DNA of 13,025 nt from Candidatus Nitrosopolaris rasttigaisensis (GCA_933226995.1 CAKOFP010000233.1:1-13025), one strand, 5' to 3'. Numbered from the stretch's first letter, positions 1 to 6,254 are shown. Program-made: numbers and translations. Notes: generated from the sequence alone by a model not told the origin.

Positions 1-2
1 AA

Positions 3-155
3 TCTTATCGTTTTGAGTTTGCTAGAGTCTATCTTCAACGATTATTCTATGAGGATATTGTAAAAAAGATAATCAACATTTGTCATGAAAGTGACGTCTA
101 TGTTACTACAGGGGGTTTTATTGAGAGTAATAGTACAAGCCTCTTAAGCGGTTGA
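3..155 (+). CDS. 3' end of an unrecognised gene (partial)
   Basis: An open frame enters from the left window edge and runs for 50 codons to a TGA at 153-155, while the other two plus frames are interrupted early. The residue mix (aromatic and charged, with a VYVTTGGF segment near residues 33-40) looks like a real protein C-terminus, but I do not recognise a family. The 5' part lies outside the window. It is followed by a 154-nt intergenic stretch and then the amidohydrolase on the same strand, so co-transcription is possible but not shown. Confidence 0.5.
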   Translation, partial: SYRFEFARVYLQRLFYEDIVKKIINICHESDVYVTTGGFIESNSTSLLSG

Positions 156-300
156 TAAATACCTTGAAGAGTGCAAAACTTCGGTGAAATCATTGTAATT
201 TATGCCGTATGATATCTGCAAAATAGTTGCTATTTTTCTCTCCGCATATGACAACAAAAAGGTAAACCTAAACATAATTTAAGGGCAGAGATTTCATACC

Positions 301-309
301 AGGTGATCC
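301..309 (+). promoter_or_regulatory. Shine-Dalgarno site of the amidohydrolase gene
   Basis: AGGTGATCC directly abuts the ATG at 310. It is exactly complementary to the GGATCACCT end typical of archaeal 16S rRNA, so this start is well supported. An AT-rich ATAATTTAAG stretch at 275-284 may be part of the promoter. Confidence 0.75.
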
Positions 310-1461
310 ATGAAATTAATCAAATCAAGGATATTGTTCGATGGTGTCGATGAAAAAGAGAATCTGCTAATCGGATTTGAGGGCGATGAAATAAAGTATG
401 TTGGGAGCAAAAAACCTGAAGACACAGGTAGTGAGATAATTCAAGAAGGCGATGATATTGTTGTCACTCCAGCATTCATTGATTCACATAGTCATATTGG
501 GATGGTAAGATCAGGTGAGCCAGGGAAAGAGGAGGAATCTAACGAACAAATGAATTCGGTGTATCCTTTGGTAAATGCATTGCACAGTGTCTACATGGAT
601 GATCCATCCTTTACTGAGTCAGTCGAGAGTGGTATTCTCTATTCTACAGTACTACCAGGCAGCGGAAATATAATCGGAGGAAAAGCAGTTCTGATACGTA
701 ATTTTGTTCAGGATATTGATCAGGCATATATCATGGATGTTGGAATCAAAGCGGCATTGGGATATAATCCGCGTAGTACCATGAAGTGGAAGGGCAATAG
801 GCCGTCAACACGCATGGGTGCTGTAGCAATGCTGCGTGAGAACTTCATTAAAGCCAGAAAAATGCAAGCACTTTTGCAAAGAGAAAAGAAAGTCATAGAT
901 GAGGTAGAGCCAATTACAGAGGTATTCATGGATATACTCTCAGGCAAGTTCAAAATGATGTTCCATGTTCATAAAGAAGATGACATTATGGTACTAATTC
1001 AACTAGTAAAAGAATTTGGAATAAAAGCTATTGCAAATCACTGCTGTGATGTACACAGGGAAGAAGTTTTTGTAGCCTTAAAAGCATCCTCAATACCAAT
1101 TATCTACGGTCCTATGGATGCATTTCCATACAAGGTAGAATTGAAGCATGAAAGTTGGAGAAACGTAGAGAAATTATTGAAATCTGGCGCAAAATTCTCT
1201 GTTATGAGCGACCATCCTGTCATTCTGCAAAGAAATATCCTTTACAGCTTAAGGCATATGCTACGCTTCGGTTTATCTAAAGCTAATGCAATATCCAAAA
1301 TCACTAAGGATGCTGCAGAAATCGTAGGTCTTAAAAATATAGGACAGATCAAACCAGGCTTTAAAGCATCATTAGTTGTTTGGAATGGAGACCCTTTTTC
1401 GCTATCTAGTCATCCTATACTAGTTATTGGAGAGGGAAGAATAGTTTTTGATGAACGATAA
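310..1461 (+). CDS. Metal-dependent amidohydrolase (imidazolonepropionase-like, COG1228-type)
   Basis: This is a 383-residue member of the amidohydrolase superfamily, TIM-barrel hydrolases that cleave amide or cyclic C-N bonds with a bound metal ion. The visible metal and catalytic set is in order: H60-x-H62 in DSHSH, H219/H221 followed by the paired acids EDD, H244 in ANHCCD, and D301 in SDHPV. A conserved RPSTRMGAVAMLRE segment (residues 164-177) is typical of the imidazolonepropionase-like subgroup. The C-terminal IKPGFKASLVVWNGDPF stretch (347-363) closes the small beta-sandwich domain shared by this superfamily. Length is normal and the protein looks complete and cytosolic. The start is fixed by a perfect SD at 301-309. 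The substrate cannot be read from sequence, and there is no histidine-degradation neighbour, so calling it HutI is not justified. It stands alone, with the next plus-strand gene remnant 800 nt away. Confidence 0.9.
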   Translation: MKLIKSRILFDGVDEKENLLIGFEGDEIKYVGSKKPEDTGSEIIQEGDDIVVTPAFIDSHSHIGMVRSGEPGKEEESNEQMNSVYPLVNALHSVYMDDPSFTESVESGILYSTVLPGSGNIIGGKAVLIRNFVQDIDQAYIMDVGIKAALGYNPRSTMKWKGNRPSTRMGAVAMLRENFIKARKMQALLQREKKVIDEVEPITEVFMDILSGKFKMMFHVHKEDDIMVLIQLVKEFGIKAIANHCCDVHREEVFVALKASSIPIIYGPMDAFPYKVELKHESWRNVEKLLKSGAKFSVMSDHPVILQRNILYSLRHMLRFGLSKANAISKITKDAAEIVGLKNIGQIKPGFKASLVVWNGDPFSLSSHPILVIGEGRIVFDER

Positions 1462-1792
1462 AGTATTGGAATAACGTAGTTTTAACATCGAGATCCAACG
1501 ATGACATTTGGAATAATCAGGAAAAATTGCAAGTCACCTTTGAATATCAGCATATGTGGGTTTTGAAATAAAACATCTTCTGGGTCTGGTATGTATGTCG
1601 TATTTGCATACCTTACCATAGTTTTAATGTCTATTCTCCAACGGTTGTAGTTCTGTTAGAAAGTCCCTGTAATATATGGAGGTTTACGATGATCTCTGAT
1701 AGGTTTGTATTGAATTGAAACTTTTGTAACCTCAAAATCATGTTGTGATAGCATGAGAACGATGATCCAGGATGGAGTCGTTACTACTAAGC

Positions 1793-2104
1793 TTTTGAGT
1801 GCGCGCTGCGTCACAAGAATTGGACCGAGGAGATTTACGTCGAGCAGCTTGTAAAAGTCTTCGCGTGAGATTTGTCCTACGGGCCTGAATTCGACAATCG
1901 CGGCATTGTTGACTACGACATCGACATTCCCAAACGCCTTGTCGGATTCATCGAAGAGATGGTCAACATCGGCTTCAATGGAAACATTGGCGTGCACAGA
2001 GATGGCTTTGCCGCCTTTTCCTAAATCTCAGCTACTACACACTCTGCCTCATTGTGCGTGTTGGCACCAGCAGGTGAGTTTTCACTAACGTATTGGATTG
2101 CGAG
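1793..2104 (-). pseudogene. Short-chain dehydrogenase/reductase (SDR) fragment
   Basis: The minus strand encodes the middle of a classical SDR oxidoreductase. It has a stretch like ...NEAECVVAEI, then a one-base frameshift near 2021-2027, then GGKAISVHANVS, FGNVDVVVNNAAIVEFRP and DFYKLLDVNLLGPILVTQRALK. The NNA motif and the Asn of the LDVNLLG helix are present. The N-terminal TGxxxGxG cofactor loop is missing, as are the catalytic Ser and YxxxK and everything after strand 5. After ALK the frame continues to about 1656 with residues unlike any SDR. Both ends are lost and the frame is broken, so this is a dead remnant. Local GC is visibly higher than in the neighbours, consistent with a gene of other origin, though that is inference. 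Confidence 0.75.
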
Positions 2105-2110
2105 ATCCTG

Positions 2111-2272
2111 TCAATATCCGAAGTGCATTGCCACCATGAAGGCGATAATCACGACAAGCAGTGCCACCTCGATGAGACCTATCCGCCGGATGAAATGCGC
2201 CGCGCCGGTCTGATACTCGTCCCCCCAGACAATTGAATCTGAAAGAAAATGAGAGGCAAAGTTGAAACCTAA
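2111..2272 (-). pseudogene. C-terminal fragment of a membrane protein
   Basis: One minus-strand frame is open from a TAG near 2272 to TGA at 2111-2113 without a plausible start codon. It encodes a hydrophilic WGDEYQTGAAHFIRR segment followed by one clear membrane helix (IGLIEVALLVVIIAFMVAM) and a short HFGY tail, which looks like the end of a longer membrane protein. It sits directly upstream of the SDR fragment on the same strand and shares its higher GC. It overlaps the start of the plus-strand HTH remnant, so at least one of the two cannot be a working gene. The family is not recognised. Confidence 0.45.
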
Positions 2273-2567
2273 AGAATACAGAAAATATCATGCATATAGG
2301 TTATACCATGAGCATAAACTAACTCAAACCCAGATTGCAGACACTTTAGGCGTATCTATCGGAACGGTCCATAGTGATCTTCATTCGATAAAGCAGTAGT
2401 ATAAAGAACAGTCCTCATTAGGCAAGCTTCTTCTCAGGCGTAAAGGTAAATCCTTCAATGAGTTTTGGGATATTCTGGGAAGACCAGAGAAACATGGTAA
2501 GCAACTAGGAGTATTATCTCATGAACTTATGCTGGTTGTGGTTTTAATGGCCATAGAATTCTTGTGA
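2262..2567 (+). pseudogene. HTH DNA-binding protein interrupted by in-frame UAG
   Basis: From a TTG at 2262 (preceded by GAGAGG) the frame encodes KPKEYRKYHAYRLYHEHKL, then a helix-turn-helix, TQIADTLGVSIGTVHSDLHS (residues about 25-44), and hits TAG at 2397-2399. The same frame then stays open for another 55 codons with protein-like composition (LRRKGKSFNEFWDILGRPEKHG, then a hydrophobic LSHELMLVVVLMAIEFL) up to TGA at 2565-2567. The HTH resembles sigma-70 region 4 or homeodomain-like domains found in small archaeal regulators. The simplest reading is a gene of about 100 residues disabled by a nonsense mutation, but a functional 45-residue HTH peptide is possible. Nothing suggests pyrrolysine use here. 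Confidence 0.5.
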
Positions 2568-2810
2568 ATGTCCACAGAGAGTCAAAATATTCTTTCTCAG
2601 CCTGCGTGGCCAACTGAAGTATTTTCTCTCTTATTGCTTGTGTGGACCAAGATTGGGTAAGGCGATGCGAACTTTCATACACAAGGAGTAAGTCACTTGA
2701 TATAAAGAGGTCTATCAGTATCACTGGTATAACACCGATATAACCCATCCATCGTGGGAGAGCCACATACGGTTAGTTTCGGCTGCGTTCAGAAATCTTC
2801 AGAAGAATGT

Positions 2811-3044
2811 TCATTTGTTATTTTGTTTGCTTGTGCCGACCGAATATTGTGTTATAATGTCAAGTATTGTCCTGCACTTCGGATTAGGACATGCTAATAT
2901 TGCAAAATTAGTTTGTTCCTCCATGATTCCAACAATCTGAATAGTTTCTGGTGGAAATGTGTGTTTGCAAAATGGACAGCGAACCTTTAGTGGTTTATTT
3001 AGCTCGTTTCGTCCAAACATATCATTCATTGAGCCCTTTTTCAT
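2811..3044 (-). CDS. Small zinc-ribbon protein
   Basis: This is a 77-residue soluble protein. Two Cys pairs, C23-x2-C26 (RCPFCKHTF) and C52-x4-C57 (ACPNPKC), are separated by a beta-rich spacer, which fits a single zinc ribbon. The likely role is nucleic-acid or protein binding, but no specific family is recognised. The ATG at 3044 is used. A box A-like ATATTAAATA lies at 3101-3110, which would give a leader of about 35 nt with no obvious SD, so Met6 or Met9 are alternative starts. The C-terminal tail (VGTSKQNNK) is polar and probably unstructured. Confidence 0.65.
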   Translation of the reverse strand: MKKGSMNDMFGRNELNKPLKVRCPFCKHTFPPETIQIVGIMEEQTNFAILACPNPKCRTILDIITQYSVGTSKQNNK

Positions 3045-3100
3045 TTGCTTTGCATCTTATCGCGTATTGTCTTCGTACCTTCGAACAAGTTCTTGCAAGA

Positions 3101-3110
3101 TATTTAATAT
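3101..3110 (-). promoter_or_regulatory. Box A (TATA) candidate for the zinc-ribbon gene
   Basis: ATATTAAATA on the minus strand, about 60 nt upstream of the ATG at 3044, matches the archaeal box A consensus. The start site would fall near 3079. Confidence 0.35.
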
Positions 3111-3231
3111 TGTGGAGAAGTTTTCCAGTTGTTTACGTGAGTCACAGTATTATAACATAATTTTGTTAGTTTCTTTACGGAAGGATGAATGATAATATCA
3201 CATATATGTAAATGACTAATTTCTGCCTTGT

Positions 3232-3272
3232 AATTGTTGTATGATGGTTGTTGGTTCGACTGCGACAACAAT
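3232..3272. repeat. Inverted repeat AATTGTTG / CAACAATT
   Basis: A perfect 8-bp inverted repeat (3232-3239 and 3265-3272) encloses 25 nt. An inner TTGTTG (3248-3253) can also pair with the same right arm, so two alternative hairpins exist. It lies in the non-coding stretch between the divergent 2811-3044 and 3421-3675 ORFs. It could be an RNA hairpin or a protein-binding site. Confidence 0.4.
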
Positions 3273-3386
3273 TGGTAATGCCTTAGGGTCCGGCCACCTA
3301 CTTCACCCAAATTTAATGTTTTAATGTTTGAAAGCCGAATATTTTGGGTAGTAAATAATATTATCAGATCTTTAATCGATTAGATA

Positions 3387-3399
3387 GCCCTATTTGGGC
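3387..3399. repeat. Small inverted repeat GCCC / GGGC
   Basis: GCCC-TATTT-GGGC sits immediately left of the larger palindrome at 3402-3417 and just after a TTTAAT box-like element at 3371-3376. A stem of four G:C pairs could form in the leader RNA. Confidence 0.35.
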
Positions 3400-3401
3400 A
3401 C

Positions 3402-3417
3402 GGTTACTAAAGTAACC
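3402..3417. promoter_or_regulatory. Operator-like perfect palindrome
   Basis: GGTTACT-AA-AGTAACC is a perfect 7-bp inverted repeat with a 2-nt centre, ending three bases before the ATG at 3421. Its size and symmetry suit a dimeric HTH repressor. If translation instead starts at the TTG at 3394, the palindrome lies inside the coding sequence. Confidence 0.45.
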
Positions 3418-3420
3418 TAT

Positions 3421-3675
3421 ATGGGTTTTCCAGAGATAGACCATAGAATGCTATCGTATCTGAGTAAAGAAGGCAAAAAGTTCTTCTGGAACTTAGAATA
3501 TCCTTTAAGTCAACTGACTGTAATGTATAACATACATCCAAGTATAGAGAAAGTAGAACGGATTGACATCGCTAAAATAATTTATTTTGATGGCTTGACG
3601 AAACACACATTTTTCAGTTCGCTGTTCGATATTCAGAGGGGAATGCATTGTGTATTATGCAATATCAATGGTTGA
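3421..3675 (+). CDS. Hypothetical protein, 84 aa
   Basis: Open frame with a balanced residue mix (MGFPEIDHRMLSYLSKEG at the start, CVLCNING at the end). No membrane helix or known domain is recognised. A C-terminal CVLC pair could bind metal but is a lone CxxC. The frame extends nine codons upstream to a TTG at 3394 and is then closed by TAG at 3385-3387. I prefer the ATG because two inverted repeats occupy the upstream segment. No good SD is visible. Probably a real orphan gene, but codon use alone does not settle it. Confidence 0.45.
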   Translation: MGFPEIDHRMLSYLSKEGKKFFWNLEYPLSQLTVMYNIHPSIEKVERIDIAKIIYFDGLTKHTFFSSLFDIQRGMHCVLCNING

Positions 3676-3776
3676 GTGAGCAGGGATTTCAATGAGATAT
3701 GTGCCACTTTTTGACAATTTACTCGTATTCCACACAATCGACCGTGTATGATGTATTTGTACGTATAATGTATGTG

Positions 3777-3787
3777 TATAAAAATAG
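3777..3787 (+). promoter_or_regulatory. TATA box candidate
   Basis: TATAAAAATAG is a strong archaeal box A match on the plus strand. It would place a start site near 3808, ahead of the small ORF at 3836. Confidence 0.35.
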
Positions 3788-3835
3788 AGCTCACTTGATG
3801 CACATCAAGAAGATGAACAAAAGGAACCGAAAGGG

Positions 3836-3985
3836 ATGAAACTAAGGATGAAAGTCATGAATTGGGAAATGAATCAGAACGCGAATATGTGGAGGAATAA
3901 AATTGAAAAGTTAGATTGTTTGCATGTATACCAATTCGCCTTATCTCACAACTCGATAATTAACCATTCTCGACTTGATTCCTAA
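3836..3985 (+). CDS. Doubtful small ORF, 49 aa, or remnant of an acidic protein
   Basis: ATG at 3836 follows an AAGGG purine run, and the frame runs 49 codons (Met-rich start, polar C-terminus) to TAA at 3983-3985, overlapping the end of the convergent cyclase gene by four bases. A second frame over the same bases is also open and gives a strikingly acidic peptide ending at TAA (3898-3900), with residues such as ETKDESHELGNESEREYVEE but no start codon. This may be a frameshifted remnant of an acidic tail rather than a working gene. It also fills the gap between 3676 and the cyclase, where I see nothing else. Confidence 0.22.
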   Translation: MKLRMKVMNWEMNQNANMWRNKIEKLDCLHVYQFALSHNSIINHSRLDS

Positions 3986-5082
3986 GCAAGAGCTGTGTTT
4001 ACAGCACCTAAAAAATTACCAATTGTAACCGGTTTTTTTATAATATCTTCTGTAGTCTTTACATCAGGTAATATACTTATAAGCTCCGGTACAGCATCTA
4101 ATGCAGATACAAAGAGTATCTTGATATTTCTATTAATTGCCTTCAATCTATAATAAAGCTGTAATCCGTTGAGGCCAGGCATTCTTATATCTAAAATAGC
4201 CAAATCATAATGAGACGGATTTACCGTGGCAAAGTGTGTCAATGCTTCCATAGGATCTGCAAATGCTTCAACATTAAAGCCTTCAGAAGATAAGCCTGCC
4301 TTGAAGGTGTAGAGAATGTCTGCTTCGTCGTCTACTAACAATATAGTTGGAGTATGTCTTCGATCCTGCTTCCTTTCAGGCTGGCTGAAAGTACTCCTAT
4401 CATTGCGTTGCAAAAAGAATACAGGATACTTGTTAAATCCCCCTTGCTGGTCATCCGATCCTAACATCTCCTCGAAACGATAATAATTTTCTTCAATGGA
4501 AGTAAGCAAGGAGAAGGATCGTATGACTCTATGTAGGCCATCTCCTATCGCTAACCCATTTGGTGATGCCTTTGAGTTTATCTTTGCACACATATTCATA
4601 GTGGGGCCGAACAAATCATCGCTTTGAGATGTAGTTGATCTAGCAACTTCTACTCTACCATAATCAGCGCTGATTCTGTAGCTAAGAGAGGGTAATTCTT
4701 CTTCATGCAATTTTTCATTAATTGTATCACGAGCTTCTATCATCGTTATACAACATTCGATCACATCTTTAAACGAAGACTTGTTAGAAGGATCTGAGGT
4801 TTTGGGATAATAGAAGATCAAACAATCACCAACATTTTTTATTACTTTGGCTCCAAAGTTTTTCGCAATTGCCGCCATAGTGTTAAGGAAAATCCCATAG
4901 TATTTCCTAACTTTTTCTGGATTATTAATACTTGAGGTAATCCTTGTAGACTCGACTATATCAACAAAACAAACACAACAATTTTGCGATCTAATGAAAG
5001 ATACTTCCTCAGTCCCAGCAGCTTGACTATTTTGATCCGAAGGATTTGGATAATTGGTTGGAGATTCACTCGCTGCTGGCAT
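3982..5082 (-). CDS. Class III adenylate/guanylate cyclase fused to a response-regulator receiver domain
   Basis: This is a soluble two-domain signalling protein, 366 residues from the ATG at 5082. Numbering below is from the TTG at 5097, so subtract 5. A disordered polar N-terminus (1-36) precedes a class III cyclase homology domain (about 38-235) with metal ligands D46 (CFVDIVEST) and D91 (KNVGD), adenine-type K87, and D161 in DLFGPT. The transition-state Asn is N168, but the usual Arg four residues on is K172 (NMCAKI). A charged linker (235-249) leads to a receiver domain (250-371) with acid pocket D256/D257, phospho-acceptor D303 (LDIRMPG), S331 and K355 (KKP). The order cyclase-then-receiver implies phosphorylation-controlled cAMP or cGMP synthesis, or nucleotide sensing if the Lys abolishes catalysis. 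No cognate histidine kinase is nearby. A box A at 5111-5118 predicts a leader of about 6 nt, favouring the ATG at 5082 over TTG at 5097 or 5091. Confidence 0.92.
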   Translation of the reverse strand: MPAASESPTNYPNPSDQNSQAAGTEEVSFIRSQNCCVCFVDIVESTRITSSINNPEKVRKYYGIFLNTMAAIAKNFGAKVIKNVGDCLIFYYPKTSDPSNKSSFKDVIECCITMIEARDTINEKLHEEELPSLSYRISADYGRVEVARSTTSQSDDLFGPTMNMCAKINSKASPNGLAIGDGLHRVIRSFSLLTSIEENYYRFEEMLGSDDQQGGFNKYPVFFLQRNDRSTFSQPERKQDRRHTPTILLVDDEADILYTFKAGLSSEGFNVEAFADPMEALTHFATVNPSHYDLAILDIRMPGLNGLQLYYRLKAINRNIKILFVSALDAVPELISILPDVKTTEDIIKKPVTIGNFLGAVNTALA

Positions 5083-5110
5083 ATCCTTCAAGAACAAGAG
5101 GGAGCTGGTG

Positions 5111-5118
5111 TTATTTAA
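5111..5118 (-). promoter_or_regulatory. Box A promoter of the cyclase-receiver gene
   Basis: TTAAATAA on the minus strand places transcription start near 5088, about 6 nt before the ATG at 5082, so the mRNA would be almost leaderless. Confidence 0.5.
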
Positions 5119-5487
5119 GCGATTGAATTTCTATCTAATGAATAAAAATTGGAACCTGATCTGGAGTAGGCGGAATTATGGACCCGTTCAGGCTCACATA
5201 AGGTCAGCGGTCCAGTATAGCATACTGGCTAAGGACCAACATCTGTCTTAGTCTAGGTGATGATACTCTACAAAAATAATGAATGCAGATGACAATTTAT
5301 ATAATAAATTCAATTAATTCCATCTATCATGGCAGAATTTCGTCCATTCTGTTTAATACCATATTCGTATAATCATTTGTAGACAACGATGCGGATAGAT
5401 CCAGCTGATCTGCTTTGAGAATATGTAAGTAGAGCAAAACTGCTGATAATTGGAATAATTTCGATGTCAACTAAGATCGGGATTTTG
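5119..5487. other. Non-coding gap with one hairpin
   Basis: No convincing ORF in either direction and no tRNA (no T-arm-like GGTTCRA with matching stem found). The left half holds the hairpin at 5212-5228. The right half is AT-rich and featureless up to the terminator of the small-ORF unit. Confidence 0.5.
5212..5228. repeat. Perfect hairpin CCAGTAT-AGC-ATACTGG
   Basis: A 7-bp perfect inverted repeat with a 3-nt loop, not followed by a T run on either strand, so it is not a classic terminator. Nearby GGTCC (5209-5213) and GGACC (5233-5237) can pair instead as an outer stem. It may be part of a structured RNA or a protein-binding site upstream of the cyclase promoter. Confidence 0.4.
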
Positions 5488-5505
5488 AAAAAAATCTTAG
5501 ATTTT
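5488..5505 (-). terminator. Hairpin plus T-run terminator
   Basis: On the minus strand AAAATC-TAA-GATTTT forms a 6-bp stem and continues into a run of seven T. It lies just past the tiny ORFs at 5512-5555 and would close the small transcription unit starting near 5685. Confidence 0.4.
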
Positions 5506-5511
5506 ATTCTT

Positions 5512-5555
5512 TTAGCAAGTTGAATATACTAATTTCATAGCCTCCTCCTTTTCAT
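5512..5555 (-). other. Two overlapping mini-ORFs with a perfect Shine-Dalgarno
   Basis: On the minus strand an ATG at 5555 opens a 6-codon ORF (MKRRRL) whose stop overlaps, as ATGA, the ATG at 5538 of an 8-codon ORF (MKLVYSTC). The second start is preceded by AAGGAGGAGG with ideal spacing, the strongest ribosome-binding site in the window. So strong a site ahead of so short a frame suggests a leader-type peptide, a regulatory stall site, or the start of a gene that has since been truncated. Confidence 0.35.
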
Positions 5556-5583
5556 CTCCGTTGAAGTTTTCTTAAAGAAGGTT

Positions 5584-5676
5584 TTAGTGTGGTATTAGAT
5601 AGGGCGACACTTCAATAACAATTAATGTTGCGACAATTACGGCCAATATAAGTATGTGTTCGCGTGTTAACTTCAT
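5584..5676 (-). CDS. 30-aa single-helix membrane peptide
   Basis: ATG at 5676 opens a 30-codon frame: a basic start (MKLTREH), one uninterrupted membrane helix (ILILAVIVATLIVIEV), and a short SPYLIPH end. The composition is too consistent to be random, although the ORF is very short. A box A-like TTATATAG at 5707-5714 places the transcript start near 5685, and GGATGAT just before the ATG is a partial SD. It is followed, 29 nt on, by two mini-ORFs with a perfect SD and then a T-run hairpin, so these form one compact unit. Function unknown; small helices of this type often bind and modulate larger membrane complexes, which is only a suggestion here. Confidence 0.5.
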   Translation of the reverse strand: MKLTREHILILAVIVATLIVIEVSPYLIPH

Positions 5677-5706
5677 ATCATCCGCCCGTTATTTAGGAAT
5701 ATAACA

Positions 5707-5714
5707 CTATATAA
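5707..5714 (-). promoter_or_regulatory. Box A candidate of the small-ORF unit
   Basis: TTATATAG on the minus strand, about 35 nt upstream of the ATG at 5676. Confidence 0.35.
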
Positions 5715-5771
5715 TCATTAGATTTAGATTGTTGGTGGTATGTGACCGTGTAGCTCATGTGGGTATCATCG

Positions 5772-6254
5772 TCAAGTCACAGTCCACTTAAACCGTTTTG
5801 AAGAAGATTCAACAGGAGGATCGATTGAAGAAGATTTTATACGATTTGATATATTGATACTATTGACTGGTTGTAGATTGACTGTTTTTTGGCGATCTTT
5901 TCTGCCAAGCAAAAACATGAATAGGAATGGAATGGTCATGACAGCGGTTGTAATAAGGATAGGCTGAAATGACGTTGGATCAATTTTGATTCCAAAAAGT
6001 TGTAAAAAAGGAAGTGGAAAAACCGTATATATCCAAAAACCAGCAAGTACTCCTAAAATAAACTTATTTCGATTTAGAACTGAAACAAAGCTAATTTTAT
6101 TTATTTTTCTTCGATCGCATGTAATACATTTTGTAGTAGTATAATTACCAGTGACATCTTCTGGGACAATACACGACGTACAGATTTTGCTTTGACAAAA
6201 ATAACACTGCCTACTTGCGAACTTTGATCCGCAAATAGCACATTGAGATTCCAT
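5772..6254 (-). CDS. Membrane-anchored zinc-finger (B-box/ribbon-like) protein
   Basis: This is a 160-residue protein with three parts. The N-terminal head (1-50) carries four CxxC pairs, C5/C8, C17/C20, C25/C28 and C43/C46, enough for two zinc ions in a cross-brace like B-box or FYVE-type fingers. Two membrane helices follow (about 64-88 and 96-117), then a polar Ser/Asn-rich tail (118-160). Both termini are probably cytoplasmic, making it a membrane-tethered adaptor. No enzymatic motif is present. Start ATG at 6254 with box A TTTTAATAT at 6286-6294 predicts a leader of about 10 nt. Small zinc-head plus two-helix proteins are a recurrent, poorly characterised theme in Nitrososphaeria (recalled knowledge, not checked). 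Monocistronic. Confidence 0.8.
   Translation of the reverse strand: MESQCAICGSKFASRQCYFCQSKICTSCIVPEDVTGNYTTTKCITCDRRKINKISFVSVLNRNKFILGVLAGFWIYTVFPLPFLQLFGIKIDPTSFQPILITTAVMTIPFLFMFLLGRKDRQKTVNLQPVNSINISNRIKSSSIDPPVESSSKRFKWTVT

Noticed and set aside
720..953. Minus-strand ORF inside the amidohydrolase gene
   Set aside because: Shadow of a gene with clear active-site motifs on the plus strand.
2527..2766. Minus-strand 79-codon ORF starting at GTG, hydrophobic N-terminus
   Set aside because: It overlaps the better-supported HTH frame, has no promoter or SD that I can see, and the residues match no known domain. Kept out of the feature list, though a remnant cannot be excluded.
3240..3275. 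T-arm-like GGTTCGACT suggesting a tRNA
   Set aside because: The five-base stem has a mismatch, and no acceptor stem, anticodon arm or D-arm fits in the upstream 70 nt.
5160..5240. tRNA-like stretch around GCGGTCCAGTATAGC
   Set aside because: No T-arm and no 3' acceptor complement. The structure is a simple hairpin, reported as such.
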